From the NCBI GenBank assembly GCA_940337035.1, contig CALNHX010007537.1, positions 1-64,000 on the forward strand: 64,000 nt of DNA. The letters are read 5' to 3'. Source of the DNA: Agriotes lineatus (Eukaryota; Arthropoda; Insecta; Coleoptera; Elateridae). The position numbers and the translations under genes are program-made. The notes under the pieces are model-generated. The model was not told where the DNA came from and ran no database searches. It saw nothing but the letters and a program-made list of their open reading frames with translations. Below, piece by piece: positions 1 through 10,103 of the stretch; within the stretch, counting starts at the first letter, position 1; each line of letters starts with the position of its first letter.

Positions 1-929
1 TTTTCTGTTAGGTTAGGTTGTTTTCAGTTTAAGGTTATATTTTCTGAATAGGTACATTGTTGCCGGATCTCTCTCGAGTCTCGACATCAACTCGTGTTCT
101 TTTAGATCTGGTCTGTCCTTTTTAAACTGCAACTAGCATCGTTTAATGGAAATTTTTTGTTGTAACAAAATTATATTGGGCATTTTGATTTTTCCTTTGA
201 CGGAAATTAAAATTACTTTTACACACTTGATAAAGCATTTATTTTCTTACGAATATTAAAATAATAAGTTTGGCAATGTGGTGGCAAGAAAATGTCGAAC
301 AGACACTGACAGAAAAAAAGTTGCATCCGCTACATCACCGAATCAGTTAGTCCAACATGAAAAGAAAAAATAATAGCCAACTCTGTCCCAAAAAGGTCGT
401 GAACGGATTATATGTTTATCTCTTTCTTACTCAAGCAATACGTATATCTTCTTGTTCATGTTATTGCTGATATATATAATTGTGACCGATCTCCCATTTA
501 ATTTTAAACTAGCTGTTGTAATTTATAAGCGGCTAAAACTCAGTCGAAAATAACATTTAAAATTTATTTACAATATGAATATGAAAGTGTAATGTCAGAA
601 CAGCTAAGTGGTACATTATTCAAACCTTTAAAACCAAACAAATCACAGGCACCGACCTGTCTTAAAAAGGGAACTTAGACGGAAATTTCCAATAGTAGGT
701 AGGGACAATGAGGATCTCGTTAATCCAGCCATATAGCAGGCACAAATTCTAAAATTATTAATTATGACACATCCAACCGTAAAATCAGTTTTTTAAAATT
801 ACTACAAGTCATTTAACAACACAGGCAATGCATTTCCAATTTCATAAATAACCTTTTTTTAAAAATAGTTTGTTTAAAGCTGGGCTCGTGACACGTAAGT
901 GGCTATGTTTAATTCCTTTAACCTCGATC
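1..929. other. Unassigned AT-rich sequence
   Basis: I see no convincing coding region, RNA gene or inverted-repeat element here. It is AT-rich, with short tracts typical of decayed insect intergenic DNA. Confidence 0.4.
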
Positions 930-1010
930 GCTTCGATAGCCCAGTTGGTTAAGGCTTCGTACTCGTAATGCTGTGATCGCTGGTTCGACTCCAGCCATGG
1001 GACATCGCAG
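930..1010 (+). repeat. tRNA-like SINE head
   Basis: A pol III A box (TAGCCCAGTTGG, 937-948) and B box (GGTTCGACTCC, 982-992) sit 33 bp apart, with a 5-bp T stem and a 7-base loop around the B box. The flanks cannot form a 7-bp acceptor stem, so a functional tRNA gene is unlikely. The anticodon-loop region resembles a Thr(CGT)-type tRNA. I infer a tRNA-derived SINE head or a decayed tRNA gene; the 3' end of the repeat is not defined. Confidence 0.4.
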
Positions 1011-1039
1011 GAAGCTTTTTTTAAATTAAAATAAATGTG

Positions 1040-1280
1040 AGAAAACCAAGATTGACAACACCCGAGAAGTTAAATTCAAAACAGGGACTTAGAAAACAAA
1101 AATTTAAATTCAAATATTCGCGCGAAAATTCAAAATTAAAAGGACAGCCGCGAGAAGTGCGCGCGCAGAAAACCAAGATGGCCGACACCCGGGAAGTTTA
1201 AATTCAAAAAATTGAACTTAGAAAAAAATCAGAGAAATTTCAAATTCAAATATTCGCGCCAGAAATCCAAGATGGCCGCC
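1040..1280. repeat. Imperfect tandem repeat (units near 127 and 94 bp)
   Basis: The phrase AGAAAACCAAG begins units at 1040 and 1167, and a diverged third start is at 1261. Each unit contains an AAATTCAAATATTCGCGC block and the later two an AAGATGGCCG block. There is no coding potential; it is a diverged minisatellite. Confidence 0.6.
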
Positions 1281-1405
1281 AAAGTCCGACGCGTAATTTT
1301 AATCGGAAGCTAATGCGTAATCTAATCGGAAGCTAATGCGTAATTTAATTAGTAGCACATATGTAAATTACATATCAAACTTCATATGTGATTAATTAGA
1401 TCAAA

Positions 1406-1500
1406 CCGCGAAATTAATTGGGTCAATCCGCGAAAATTCCGCGAAATCCGCGAATAATTCCGCGAAAACCGCGAATAAAACCGCGAATTACACCGCGAAT
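1406..1500 (+). repeat. CCGCGAA short-motif array
   Basis: Eight occurrences of CCGCGAA, most spaced 9-11 bp and separated by short A/T spacers, form a CpG-containing array in otherwise AT-rich DNA. It directly follows a smaller repeat built on AATCGGAAGCTAATGCGTAA (1303-1345). Confidence 0.7.
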
Positions 1501-2055
1501 CAAAATTTGATTGACAGCTATCAAAAACAAGGTGCCCCTATACTACTCTTGTTGTAATAGTTTTTTGCAAATGCCCATGCTAACTCTATGTGATTATACT
1601 GGCACTGGTAAGGATGCAGTCTAAGAACAGCATGCCCATGTTGGGGTAGAAACTCATCAACAACATATGAATAACACACTTTTTGTTGGTGGTGTTAATT
1701 AGTGGCCTTATAATTTCTCAAAGTTGGTGTTTGGTGCATTTTAAAAAAGATACTTCGTTGATAGAGACAATTACGAATTGAAATGTCACTTTGACAAATA
1801 CATCAAAATTTGAAATTTGGAAGTTTCAACATTTTGCAGTGTTTCCAAATGTAAAAGTAGAAAGTTACCAACGAAATTTTAAATTTGCTGCCAACTTAAA
1901 TATAATAATTACAATTTGACAGCCCAGGAGTTTCGTGAACAGAATTTATATCGCTGGGTGATTCATTCCGGAAGCGTCTCGACCCTTCCGGCAACGCTGA
2001 CGTGTCACGCGTATTAATCACCGAGGCCGCTGACTCATCCGTCGCACTTGGCTCC
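1501..2055. other. Unassigned sequence upstream of promoter-like block
   Basis: No gene or clear transposon was recognised. Reading frames here lack family-like motifs. Confidence 0.3.
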
Positions 2056-2072
2056 AAGGTCGTTTCTCGAAG

Positions 2073-2204
2073 TTCTGGAATGTTCTGATGCAATCCGGCC
2101 CGAAGGTCGTTACACTTTCTGGAATGATCTGGAATATTCTGACGCAATCCGGCCCGAAGGTCGTTACACTATTGAACGTTTACAGGTGTTTTGAATATAA
2201 AAAG
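2073..2204 (+). promoter_or_regulatory. Two heat-shock-element arrays plus TATA box
   Basis: At 2073-2085 the pattern TTC-2-GAA-2-TTC is a three-unit heat shock element. At 2117-2139 five units (TTC, GAA, ATC, GAA, TTC) keep the exact 5-bp phase with one mismatch. Both lie in a 54-bp direct repeat sharing CAATCCGGCCCGAAGGTCGT. A TATAAAAAG box follows at 2196. That order and spacing are what is known for insect heat-shock promoters. No protein-coding gene follows before the mariner at 3381, so the target could be a non-coding transcript, a dead LTR or a chance arrangement. Confidence 0.5.
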
Positions 2205-3380
2205 AATAGTTAATAGATAGTAGTATCAGTAATGACAAATGCAGATTCTGTTAAGAATATAATTTATTATAGTAGGGAAGGATTAAATAAGAATATAAAA
2301 TAGAAAGCATTAAGAATGAAATATCGTAGTTAAGTAAAAATTTGTTCCAATGATAGAAAAATAACAACTTGAAAAACGTGTAATAAATTTTTTTTGTCTT
2401 ATTAAAAATATGGAATTTTAACCCTGTTTCATTATAATTGTTTTGGATACTTTAAAAAGGGTAATAACTAAATCTACGTGGTGAATAGAAAAGTGAAATA
2501 TTATGAAATAAGTAAGAGAACCGAAGAATGAGTTACAGAAGATAATTGGTGTATGGTAAAACAAAATAGACACAAGAATTGTTATTTAGAAGTCAAGAAT
2601 TAAAGATTTATATTGAAATAGCTTTATTCTGAAGAATACAATTGACAAGTGATTACATCAGTTTGAGTGTTGCCGATTAGAGAGTTCGTGGAAGCATCAA
2701 GGAAGTAAGAGGATCCATTCCAAAGGAGATAGCAGAGGCAGGACCGGATCTGTTGTGTTCTGTTGACTACTGACGGCAGAGGTTTTTGAATTTTGGAGCG
2801 TCGGAAGAGGTGTGACACTGGGAGATCGTCTGTGACAGGTACCTGGAAGAGAGCTGATTGAAGAGGGTCCATTCTGGAAGGTAGCAGGTACGAGATCAGA
2901 GTGAGGCACAGTTTATGCTTATAGTTGCCGGGAATTCGAGATTCACCAGCTGTTGGTTAGTGGGATTTAGCTGTCGGTGAGAGAGCGGTCCATTACACCA
3001 GGAACTGGAAAGGGGCCAAGCTGCTGACTTTAAGAGGATTGCTGTCTTGGAGGTAGTGTGAGAGCAATACAAGGTGGGTGGTTCTTTGTTTCTACCAACA
3101 CTAAAGCAAATAAAAGACAATTTAAAAAGTGTAATTAATTACAAACAATTACTTACCGTATGATAAAGTTATAACGTACAGTTCTTAGAATTGAGCATTT
3201 GTCATTGAAATTTGAAAAGTACTGTTGACAGTTGACATGAGAGGTGACAATTAATTTGAATGTACAGTTGAAAAATATTAGAAAATCAAACTTTCAAAAC
3301 AAAGCAACTAGATAGTCGAACCCAAAACCCTGAAAGAGTCTCAAGTGTGATAATTTTAAATAATTTGAAACGTTTGCATA
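2205..3380. other. Unassigned sequence downstream of promoter-like block
   Basis: No convincing ORF on the plus strand; the minus-strand frames of 70-83 codons have no recognisable motif. Some moderately GC sequence at 2640-3060 with repeated GGTCCATT phrases could be an old LTR or transposon body. Confidence 0.35.
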
Positions 3381-4734
3381 TACAGGGTGTTACAAAAGTA
3401 ACCAACCGATAATAAAGAGTGGCAAAACTTCAGATTGTCCTTTCTTACAGAGTTATTGGCCAACAAAGTATTAAAAATGTATGTTTTACAAAATCAAGTG
3501 TGCTTTCAAAAAACAACCTCTTGTCTTTTATTTACATTCTAATGATGATTCTTATTAGTCAGTTTATGACAGTACAAGTAATAATTGTGAATTTTGTTCC
3601 TTTGTCATAATGGAAAGATTTTATTCAAATCGTGAGTTGAATCTGGTGGATTGAATCCAAGAATAAAGCTTTTGGGGTGCCCGGAGAAACTTACAGTTGT
3701 TGAGCAGGAAGAAATTTTGGAAATTGTTGAAGCAGAACCTAGCACAAGCACACGCAAGATTTCAGCACTAACACAATCATTTTAATCATGAAGCAGTCCA
3801 TAGATTACTAAAACGAGATGGATTGTATAGAACACAAAAAGTACAAATGTTGCATGATGGAGACATGCCGGTTCAACTTAATTTTTGTAGAAGGTTGGTG
3901 AACAGATCCAAATTCTGCCATCATGATCCAAATTTTACCAAAAATTTACTTTGGAGTGATGAGTCTACTTGTTTACTCAAGAGGGTATAATTAATTTGCA
4001 TAATATTCGAAATTGGTGTAATTCTGACGAAAATCCGCATTTAACTCGACAAAGATCCTTTCAAAGACGATAGTCAGTTAACATTTGGGCTGAATTGCTA
4101 AACAACACAGTTATTGCTCCGCACACTTTACCAAATCGTCTAACATCAGCATTATACTATGGATTTTTAGATGAAACCTTATTAGATGACATTCCTATTA
4201 TTAATAGACAGCGTTGCTGGTATAAACATAATGGTGCTCCAGCACATTATGGTCTACAACTCAGGAATTGGTTAAATACAAACTTCCCTGGCCGATGGAT
4301 TGGAAGAGGTGGACCAAAACTTGGCCACCCAGATCACCCGACCTTAATCCGTTAGATTTCTTTTTCTAAAGATATCTCAAAGAAAAAGTTTATCTACAAC
4401 CAGTTGTTGAACAGGCGGATGTGATTGACCGTATTCGTGCAGCTGTAGCCTTAATAAACGACGAAATGTTAGAGAGAGTAAGTGCTTCTCTGTTAAACCG
4501 CCCTCGAAAATGCATTGAAGTGGAAGATGGCTTATTTGAACATCTAGTGTAACATTTAATGTATTTATTATCAATAAAACTTGATTTTGTAAAAAATACA
4601 TTGTTAATACTTTGTTGGTCAATAACTCTGTAAGGAAGGCAATCTGAAGTTTTGCCACTCTTTATTATCGGTTTATTTTATCTTCCTGAATATACCCCCA
4701 AGTGGACGGGCGTTACTTTTGTAACACCCTGTAT
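3381..4734 (+). mobile_element. Degenerate mariner-like transposon with long TIRs
   Basis: The element begins TACAGGGTGTTACAAAAGTA at 3381 and ends with its reverse complement near 4734, flanked by TA, the Tc1/mariner target. The terminal inverted repeats run about 120 bp (3381-3499 and about 4580-4734); the right arm carries about 30 extra bases. The interior is a transposase pseudogene. The long TIRs and protein signature match the DUF4817-type mariner-like elements common in insects. Confidence 0.85.
3610..4552 (+). pseudogene. Mariner-like (DUF4817-type) transposase, broken
   Basis: This encoded a cut-and-paste DDE transposase acting on the TIRs around it. An N-terminal MERF-like start at about 3610 is followed by many stops and frameshifts. 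The best open stretch, 4095-4355, contains the HNGAPAHY motif with the second catalytic aspartate region, a WIGRGGPK stretch and the proline-rich segment typical of the family. A C-terminal remnant follows to about 4552. With several in-frame stops it cannot give a full protein. The family assignment is by recognition of motif order. Confidence 0.8.
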
Positions 4735-5039
4735 AAAAGGTATAATTCAATTAAAAATAGAATAGCCAATGAAATTTGTAAATAGGTGCTTCAACGTATG
4801 AACCTTAACAATATGTTACTTCATACCTCTAAATTCAACTGTTTTTCATTTAAAAAACGCTTTGAGCCACTTAACATGCTTCATTTCAAGAAAAGTCGAC
4901 AAAAAAACTCCTTGTTTTATATACGAGTGACAAGCCAAGTATATTTATCCAAATAACTAATATTAAAACGTATTTTAATTGCTTTAGGAAATAACGCACG
5001 TTTTTCGGGAACGTAGGGATTCTCCAATAATTCTTTTTT
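4735..5039. other. Unassigned AT-rich sequence
   Basis: Nothing recognised between the mariner-like element and the inverted-repeat arm at 5040. Confidence 0.3.
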
Positions 5040-5591
5040 CTACGATCGTGTCAAAATGACAACTTTTTGAACTGTGTCTAGTGTCAAAAGCGACGTTTGT
5101 AGCATTCTTAATATTAGCTCCCAAAATACGTCTTATTTGCACGTTGCCATTGGAGGCGTGTTTTAATACTAAATTAAAACAGGATTTGCCGTAAATTTGA
5201 ATGTCAACATAACCTCAAATATCTAACACAATGTGACAGAAAAGGTGTCACCGAACTAAGTTTTTATATTTCTGTTACGATCGTACAAAAAATAGCGTAT
5301 GATACACGTGTATAAGTGCCATTAAATCACTAGTGACGTTAAAAGCACTCCGCTTTGCGTCGTGCTCTTAAACCCGTCGCACGTGCTTTAAAGGCGTACT
5401 TATACACTTATATCATAGTATAATATTTTCTTTAAATTAGATAAACTCTCAAGAAGTCAATCAGTGCTGTCAAAATAAGCTCCCCATTATTAACGGGAAT
5501 AGAAGTGGATGATGCAGTTTTAGTTTCTGTGGAATCATCTGCTTTCTCTGGATTTTCAATTTCTACCATCGTATCCTGATTGACATGAAGG

Positions 5592-5862
5592 CAGTGTTGA
5601 ATCCAGGGGGTGACCGGGGAAAAATTCCCCCCCGGGCAGTACAGATTCCCTCCCGGAAACATTACCATATGATAATCAGGTTTTCTTAATATGTGAAAGT
5701 ATGGGTGGATTGTGCGGAAATAAGTAACACCATTTAAATCTGCTTTGTTTCTGTAAATTAAGTAATCACTACATGAATCTTTATATTTTAATTTTTAGAA
5801 ATACCCTCCAGAACTTTCATCCCCCCCCCCCCGCCGGATGAAACGGTCTGAATTCAACACTG
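5592..5862. mobile_element. hAT-type MITE with 8-bp TSD
   Basis: The ends are CAGTGTTGAAT and its imperfect reverse complement. They are flanked by a perfect 8-bp duplication, CATGAAGG, at 5584-5591 and 5863-5870. The CAGTG-type end and 8-bp duplication are hAT hallmarks. The 271-bp body has no ORF, contains C-runs (13 Cs around 5820) and cannot move by itself. Confidence 0.85.
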
Positions 5863-5890
5863 CATGAAGGGCCGTGGTTTTTGGTTTTTG

Positions 5891-6532
5891 TACCGGGTGG
5901 CCATAAAATATATGTGATCCCGGCAGCCATGAAATTAGCTAAAGTAAATTTTTTTTCTATAATAATTTTCAAGGTTAACTTTCTAGGGGATAAGTTGCAT
6001 TCCTGCAGGGTCCCTAGTTTTAGTAATGTTGGCACATATATTTTTAGTTCTTTGCTTCCACTAAAGAAATTATTGCCATTTTGACAGATATGTCATAATT
6101 TAATATCGCTTGCTTCATTTTTACATTTAAAATATTTCTTGATTTTCTTTGTTTATCCAATTTTATTGATGATGATGATTCCATGTAAAAAAAGAAATTT
6201 GTCAAGAGTTCAAATTAAGAAACTTTGACATTCAAAATTGACACAACAATAATTTTTAAAAAGTTCTACCAACACGAGGTATAAAAATCTCCTAGCGTTT
6301 TAATCACATATCTACCAACATTGTAACACTTTGACAGTTATTATAAAAAAAAAAGTACTTTACTTATAAATGTTGGTTATATTTCAATTATAATCATTTT
6401 GACACCTAGGAATGTCAGTTGTGATGACATGAATGACATTTGATATTTAGGTTAAGTAGTTAAGTCATTTTTTAAAGTGTTGTTCATTCCAAAGGTAATG
6501 CGATGACAGACATTTGTGGCCACCCGGTGTAA
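5891..6532. mobile_element. TIR element with ACCGGGTGGCCA ends
   Basis: TACCGGGTGGCCA at 5891-5903 faces TGGCCACCCGGT at 6517-6528, with TA at the edges. There is no transposase. The same end motif occurs at 15900-15915 on the giant TIR element, suggesting related ends. A smaller MITE (5939-6362) lies inside. Confidence 0.55.
5939..6362. mobile_element. MITE, copy 1 (second copy at 30075)
   Basis: The ends read AAAGTAAATTTTTTTTCTAT and an imperfect reverse complement. Left and right parts (5941-6105 and 6180-6362) match 30075-30235 and 30330-30520 closely, including TTCTAGGGGATAAGTTGCAT. The central roughly 80-100 bp differs between copies. Non-coding. Confidence 0.75.
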
Positions 6533-6694
6533 AGGTTTCTAATGTTTTCTGTTTGTTAGAAAGTGGCGCCATTCCAAAAAAAATAAAGAGAATAAATTTA
6601 AAATAACAATTTATAAAACCAGTTAGGAATTGCCTCATTTTATGTAACGCTTAGGATCTCTGTATAAATGTCAATTATTTGAAAATTAAGCTTG

Positions 6695-7119
6695 TATAGT
6701 ATTCCAACCAAAAATTGAAAAGCTATTTAAAATCCAGTACACCATGAAAAGTGTAAGTCATGTCTAAGATGGTTTCATACAATCAGTAAATAATATTCTA
6801 ACGTCAATCAGCTTTCAAGTAATGTCAGTTCATCTGCAAATTGTACATGTAACTGTTTTGTTAAGGCATTGTAACATTGTGCATGATTTAAGTAGGTACT
6901 AGTAGAGTTTTTAAAACCGTATAGCAGCATAGAAAATTTTGAAAAACGTATATATCTTCCAAACTTCCCAATGCATCTGTCAAATTTGAAGGTTATTATC
7001 GAAGTGTCACTGAATGACAATCAATCAGTAATTTTATGAATTAAATTACGAAGTGACTTACTGTTTTCAATACTGGCCTGATTTTAAATAGCTTTCCAAT
7101 TTCTGGTTGGAATACTATA
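6695..7119. mobile_element. MITE with TATAGTATTCC ends
   Basis: TATAGTATTCCAACC at 6695 is mirrored at 7119. The arms match for about 45 bp with few mismatches, including AAAGCTATTTAAAATC. TA borders suggest a Tc1/mariner-mobilised MITE of 425 bp. It has no ORF with family features. Confidence 0.75.
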
Positions 7120-7167
7120 CGTTTTCGCTTTCAAGCGAAATGTTATAAATTAATCATTGTTTACATA

Positions 7168-7317
7168 CATAGGAGTAAATTGGGAGGGGCAACAGCCCCC
7201 CCCCCCCAAATTTTGATTTTAAAGTGCAACTGCAACCTTTCTTTGCAATTTAGGTTTACACATTTTGTGAAGTCTTGATTTTGCCCCCCCAAAGTGATGC
7301 CCTAAGTTACGCTTATG
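7168..7317. mobile_element. Short hAT-type MITE with 8-bp TSD
   Basis: The ends are CATAGGAGTAAATTGGG and a partly matching CCTAAGTTACGCTTATG. The duplication TTTACATA is perfect at 7160-7167 and 7318-7325. The interior has C-runs, as in other hAT MITEs of this window. 150 bp, non-coding. Confidence 0.8.
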
Positions 7318-7814
7318 TTTACATACGAGTACTCAACTCTAAAATTGCAATTTTGGAGGCTTTGGATATATTAAACTTTGACTAACTAATTTTACAATTT
7401 AAAACAAACAATGAAAGCATTATATTATTAGCAAAATTTAAAAATACGCCGATAACTATGCACCAGGTGCAGTTCATTGTTTTGTCTAGTGGAGACTGGT
7501 ATACACTAGACAGGTCACAGAATTGACATCGACCAGTGACGAAAATCCTGCCAACGCTGTGGGTTGAGAGCAAATTTGCGCCTATTGAGATTAAAAAGAA
7601 ATGAAGAATGTTTAAAAAGCATTTGGCAAACTCAAATTTAAATTACGAGCGGATGCTATAAGGGTGCGTTTTGTTTATAATTAAAACAAAGTAGTCAACT
7701 TTTTATCCGATTATATTTTTAACAGGCCCAAAGGGGTGTCAATTGACCCCATTGACACCCCTTGGATCCGTCAGTGCTGTGCAAAAAGTTGTCATTTTGA
7801 CACGATCGTAGAAA

Positions 7815-8512
7815 ATATAGATATTTATGCATTAAGGGAGATATGAATGTTTTTTTCCTGAGGTTGACATGTGTTGCAGACCGAGGGTCTAGCCCGAGGT
7901 CTGTAAGTCAACCGAAGGTAAAGAACATGAATATCTCCCGTGGTGCATACAATATTTTATCTACTAGCATATTCGTAAAAATTGTATGAAATTTCAAAAT
8001 GTCATGACATTTAAAATTAGAATATGTAAGTAACATCAAGGATTGCCTCATTGTATGGTTGCTAAGACGTTAATTGTAGTTGCATGGTTATGATGAGTTT
8101 GAGAGAGAAATAATTTGACAAGTCCCTTGGGAGTTATGAGTAGCTTTTCATATTTTGTTTCTATGACGAAAATGTACAATATCATGTTGCTAGTAGATAA
8201 AATACAAAATATGAAAAGCTACTCATAACCCCCAAGGGACTTGTCAAATTATTTCTCCCTCAAACTCATGGTAACAATGCAACTACAATTAACGTCCTAG
8301 CAACCATACAATGAGGCAATCTTTGATGTTACTTACATATTCTAATTTTAAATGTCATTATGACATTTTGAAATTTCATACTATTTTTACGAATATGCTA
8401 GTAGATATTCATGTTCTTTACCTTCGGTTGAAGCCAGAGGCCCTCGGTCTGTAACACATGTCAACCTCAGGGAAAAAACATATTCATATCTCCCTTAATG
8501 CATAAATATCTA
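7815..8512. mobile_element. Foldback element, two arms of about 340 bp
   Basis: The sequence from 7815 is repeated in reverse complement from 8512 back to about 8199, with the axis near 8180 and only a short loop. Landmarks include AAGGGAGATATGAATG near 7835, mirrored at 8490, and GAGTAGCTTTTCATATTTTG near 8140, mirrored at 8205. It could extrude as a cruciform or give a long hairpin RNA. Non-coding. Confidence 0.85.
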
Positions 8513-8544
8513 TTTATCTACGACCACTACTACATTGCTCCATG

Positions 8545-9468
8545 TCATGAATACCTCCTTAGAAACGGGTGTCATTCCTGATAAGTTAAAAATTGCCACT
8601 ATTGTGCCCATTAGGAAAGTTCCAAACACTACTAATATTCAAGAATTCAGGCCAATGAACATGCTAAAATAATAGAGAGGGTAGTTTATAATCAATTACT
8701 TGATTACATAACCGAAAATGAAATACTAACAGTTTATCAGTCAGGGTTTAGAAGGGGACACAATTGTGAGTCGGCTCTTCAATACTTAGTCAATGAATGG
8801 GCAGAAAATATAGATAAGGGGCTAGTTACAGTAGCAGTTTTTCTAGACTTAAAACGAGTGTTTGAAACAGTGGACAGGGAAAAACTTATAGACACACTTG
8901 AAAATTATGGAGTAGGTGGTACTGTGCTCGACTGGCTTCAGAATAACTTAACGAACAGGAAACAAAATGTAAAATGTGGTAATTGTATTTCAAATACTGA
9001 AGCTATTAAACACGGTGTTCCTCAAGGGAGCATATTAGGTCCCTTACTTTATGTTTTATATATAAATAACGTGGAAGATGTATTGAAACACTGTAAGTTC
9101 CATCTATTTGCAGATGATACTGTGTTATATTTATCAGGATATAATCTGAGTAGTGTGAAACAAAAATTAAACGAAGACCTGCATAGCATAAATAACTGGA
9201 TCAAAATTAAAAAGCTAAAGCTGAATGTAAGTAAAACCAAAGCCATGATTTTCAAAAGACAAAATTCTATTAATTTAATAAACTTCGAATTATTTATTGA
9301 CAATGATAGAATTGAATTAGTACAGACGATCAAGTATTTAGGAGTGGTTCTGGATAATAGGCTAAAATTCAATGAACACATAGACTATATTTGTAAAAAG
9401 ATTTCGAAAAAGATTGGTATCCTTAGAAGATGCAGTGACTGTTTGTCATTTAGGGCACGGAAAACTGT
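8545..9468 (+). pseudogene. LINE 1 reverse transcriptase, N-terminal and core part
   Basis: This is the polymerase domain of a non-LTR retrotransposon, which copies its RNA at a nicked target. Upstream of about 8858 there are stops and a frameshift, but the FRPMNML-like block (near 8650) and a QSGF-like block are visible. From 8858 the frame is open, with VPQGSILGPLL and the catalytic FADDTVLYL motif near residues 80-90, then the thumb (KYLGVVLDNRLKF, KKIGILRR). The foldback inserted just after the KTVY codons; apparent residues after 9470 are foldback sequence. LINE 2, 60-100 bp away, is a relative. Confidence 0.85.
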
Positions 9469-9860
9469 TTACTCACAATCGGTTAATAATAGGTACGTTT
9501 CTAACCTTCAAAACAGTAGGAAAGCGAGTCATTGTTTACTTTACTTTCCCAGCTAGCCGGGAAAGATTTTCCTGGCTAGCTAAACGTCACTTTCAATGAA
9601 CTTGTCATGTCACCTAGCAACAGCGTCGCAGTTTCCTTTGTTAAAGTGACTTATTAAACTGCAATAAAAATACGTATTATTTGAAACTTACTTAATTAAA
9701 TAAATACTGACAAAAACCAATTGTGAGTAAAATAGTATACATACCACGGTGAAAAGTTTCATTCCTGTCTCGAGATAAAGTTAACCTCGACGCTACGCGT
9801 CTCGGTAAACTACTTAATCTCTCGACAGTAATGAAGCACTTCCCACCTCGGTATGTAATA
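9469..9860. mobile_element. Two-module foldback element, copy A
   Basis: It interrupts LINE 1 between codons that join cleanly when it is removed (Val-Tyr then Asn-Thr-Ile). It consists of two adjacent inverted repeats. One runs from TTTACTCACAATCGG (9466) to CCAATTGTGAGTAAA (about 9733); the other from AATAGTATAC (9733) to GTAATATACTATT (9857). The second module matches 17683-17810 and 51773-51910 in reverse orientation. A TTAC duplication (9467-9470 and about 9855-9858) is possible but ambiguous. Confidence 0.75.
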
Positions 9861-10036
9861 TACTATTACAATACCATTGTATTGCCGCATTTTCAGTATG
9901 CTGCAACGGTGTTGTACCTGGAAAATAGTGGAGATATGGATAGGCTTCAACTGCTTCAGAACAGGGCCATGCGAATTATCCTGAGATGTGACAGGTACAT
10001 TCGTATTGAATTGATGCTTGAGAGGTTGAATTGGAT
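9861..10036 (+). pseudogene. LINE 1 RT, thumb/connection part
   Basis: This continues the LINE 1 reading frame after the foldback: a PHFQYAATVLY stretch, then RLQLLQNRAMRIIL and the LMLERLNWI segment. The same order is seen in LINE 2 (PHFEYCSSILF, LQRLQKLQNK, LMLETLQWL). It ends abruptly at the GATA-type tail of the reverse-oriented LINE 2. Confidence 0.8.
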
Positions 10037-10103
10037 TAGATAGATAGATAGATAGATGTTGGTTTATTCACTCTTAAGATGTTTACAAAACAGATATTGT
10101 TAT

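Larger units (their letters stand above)
5040..7811. repeat. Widely spaced inverted repeat pair (about 30 bp)
   Basis: CTACGATCGTGTCAAAATGA at 5040 continues for about 30 bases and recurs as its reverse complement ending at 7811, 2.7 kb away. The intervening DNA contains several independent MITEs. It may be the ends of an old element or two half-copies of one repeat; no target duplication was found. Confidence 0.45.

Noticed and set aside
7..20. TTAGGTTAGG, the insect telomere repeat (also near 18420)
   Set aside because: Only two units; such short runs are common by chance and give no telomeric array.
935..1005. Functional tRNA gene
   Set aside because: A and B boxes and a T stem are present, but no 7-bp acceptor stem can form, so it fits a SINE head or a dead tRNA.
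1040..1500. CRISPR array
   Set aside because: The units are diverged tandem repeats without unique spacers, in clearly eukaryotic DNA.
5821..5840. Sequencing artefact at the C-run
   Set aside because: C-runs recur at hAT-type MITE sites (7193-7207, 12518-12540), so they look like a property of these elements.
10037..10058. GATA microsatellite as a regulatory array
   Set aside because: Its position and orientation make it the 3' tail of the reverse LINE 2.
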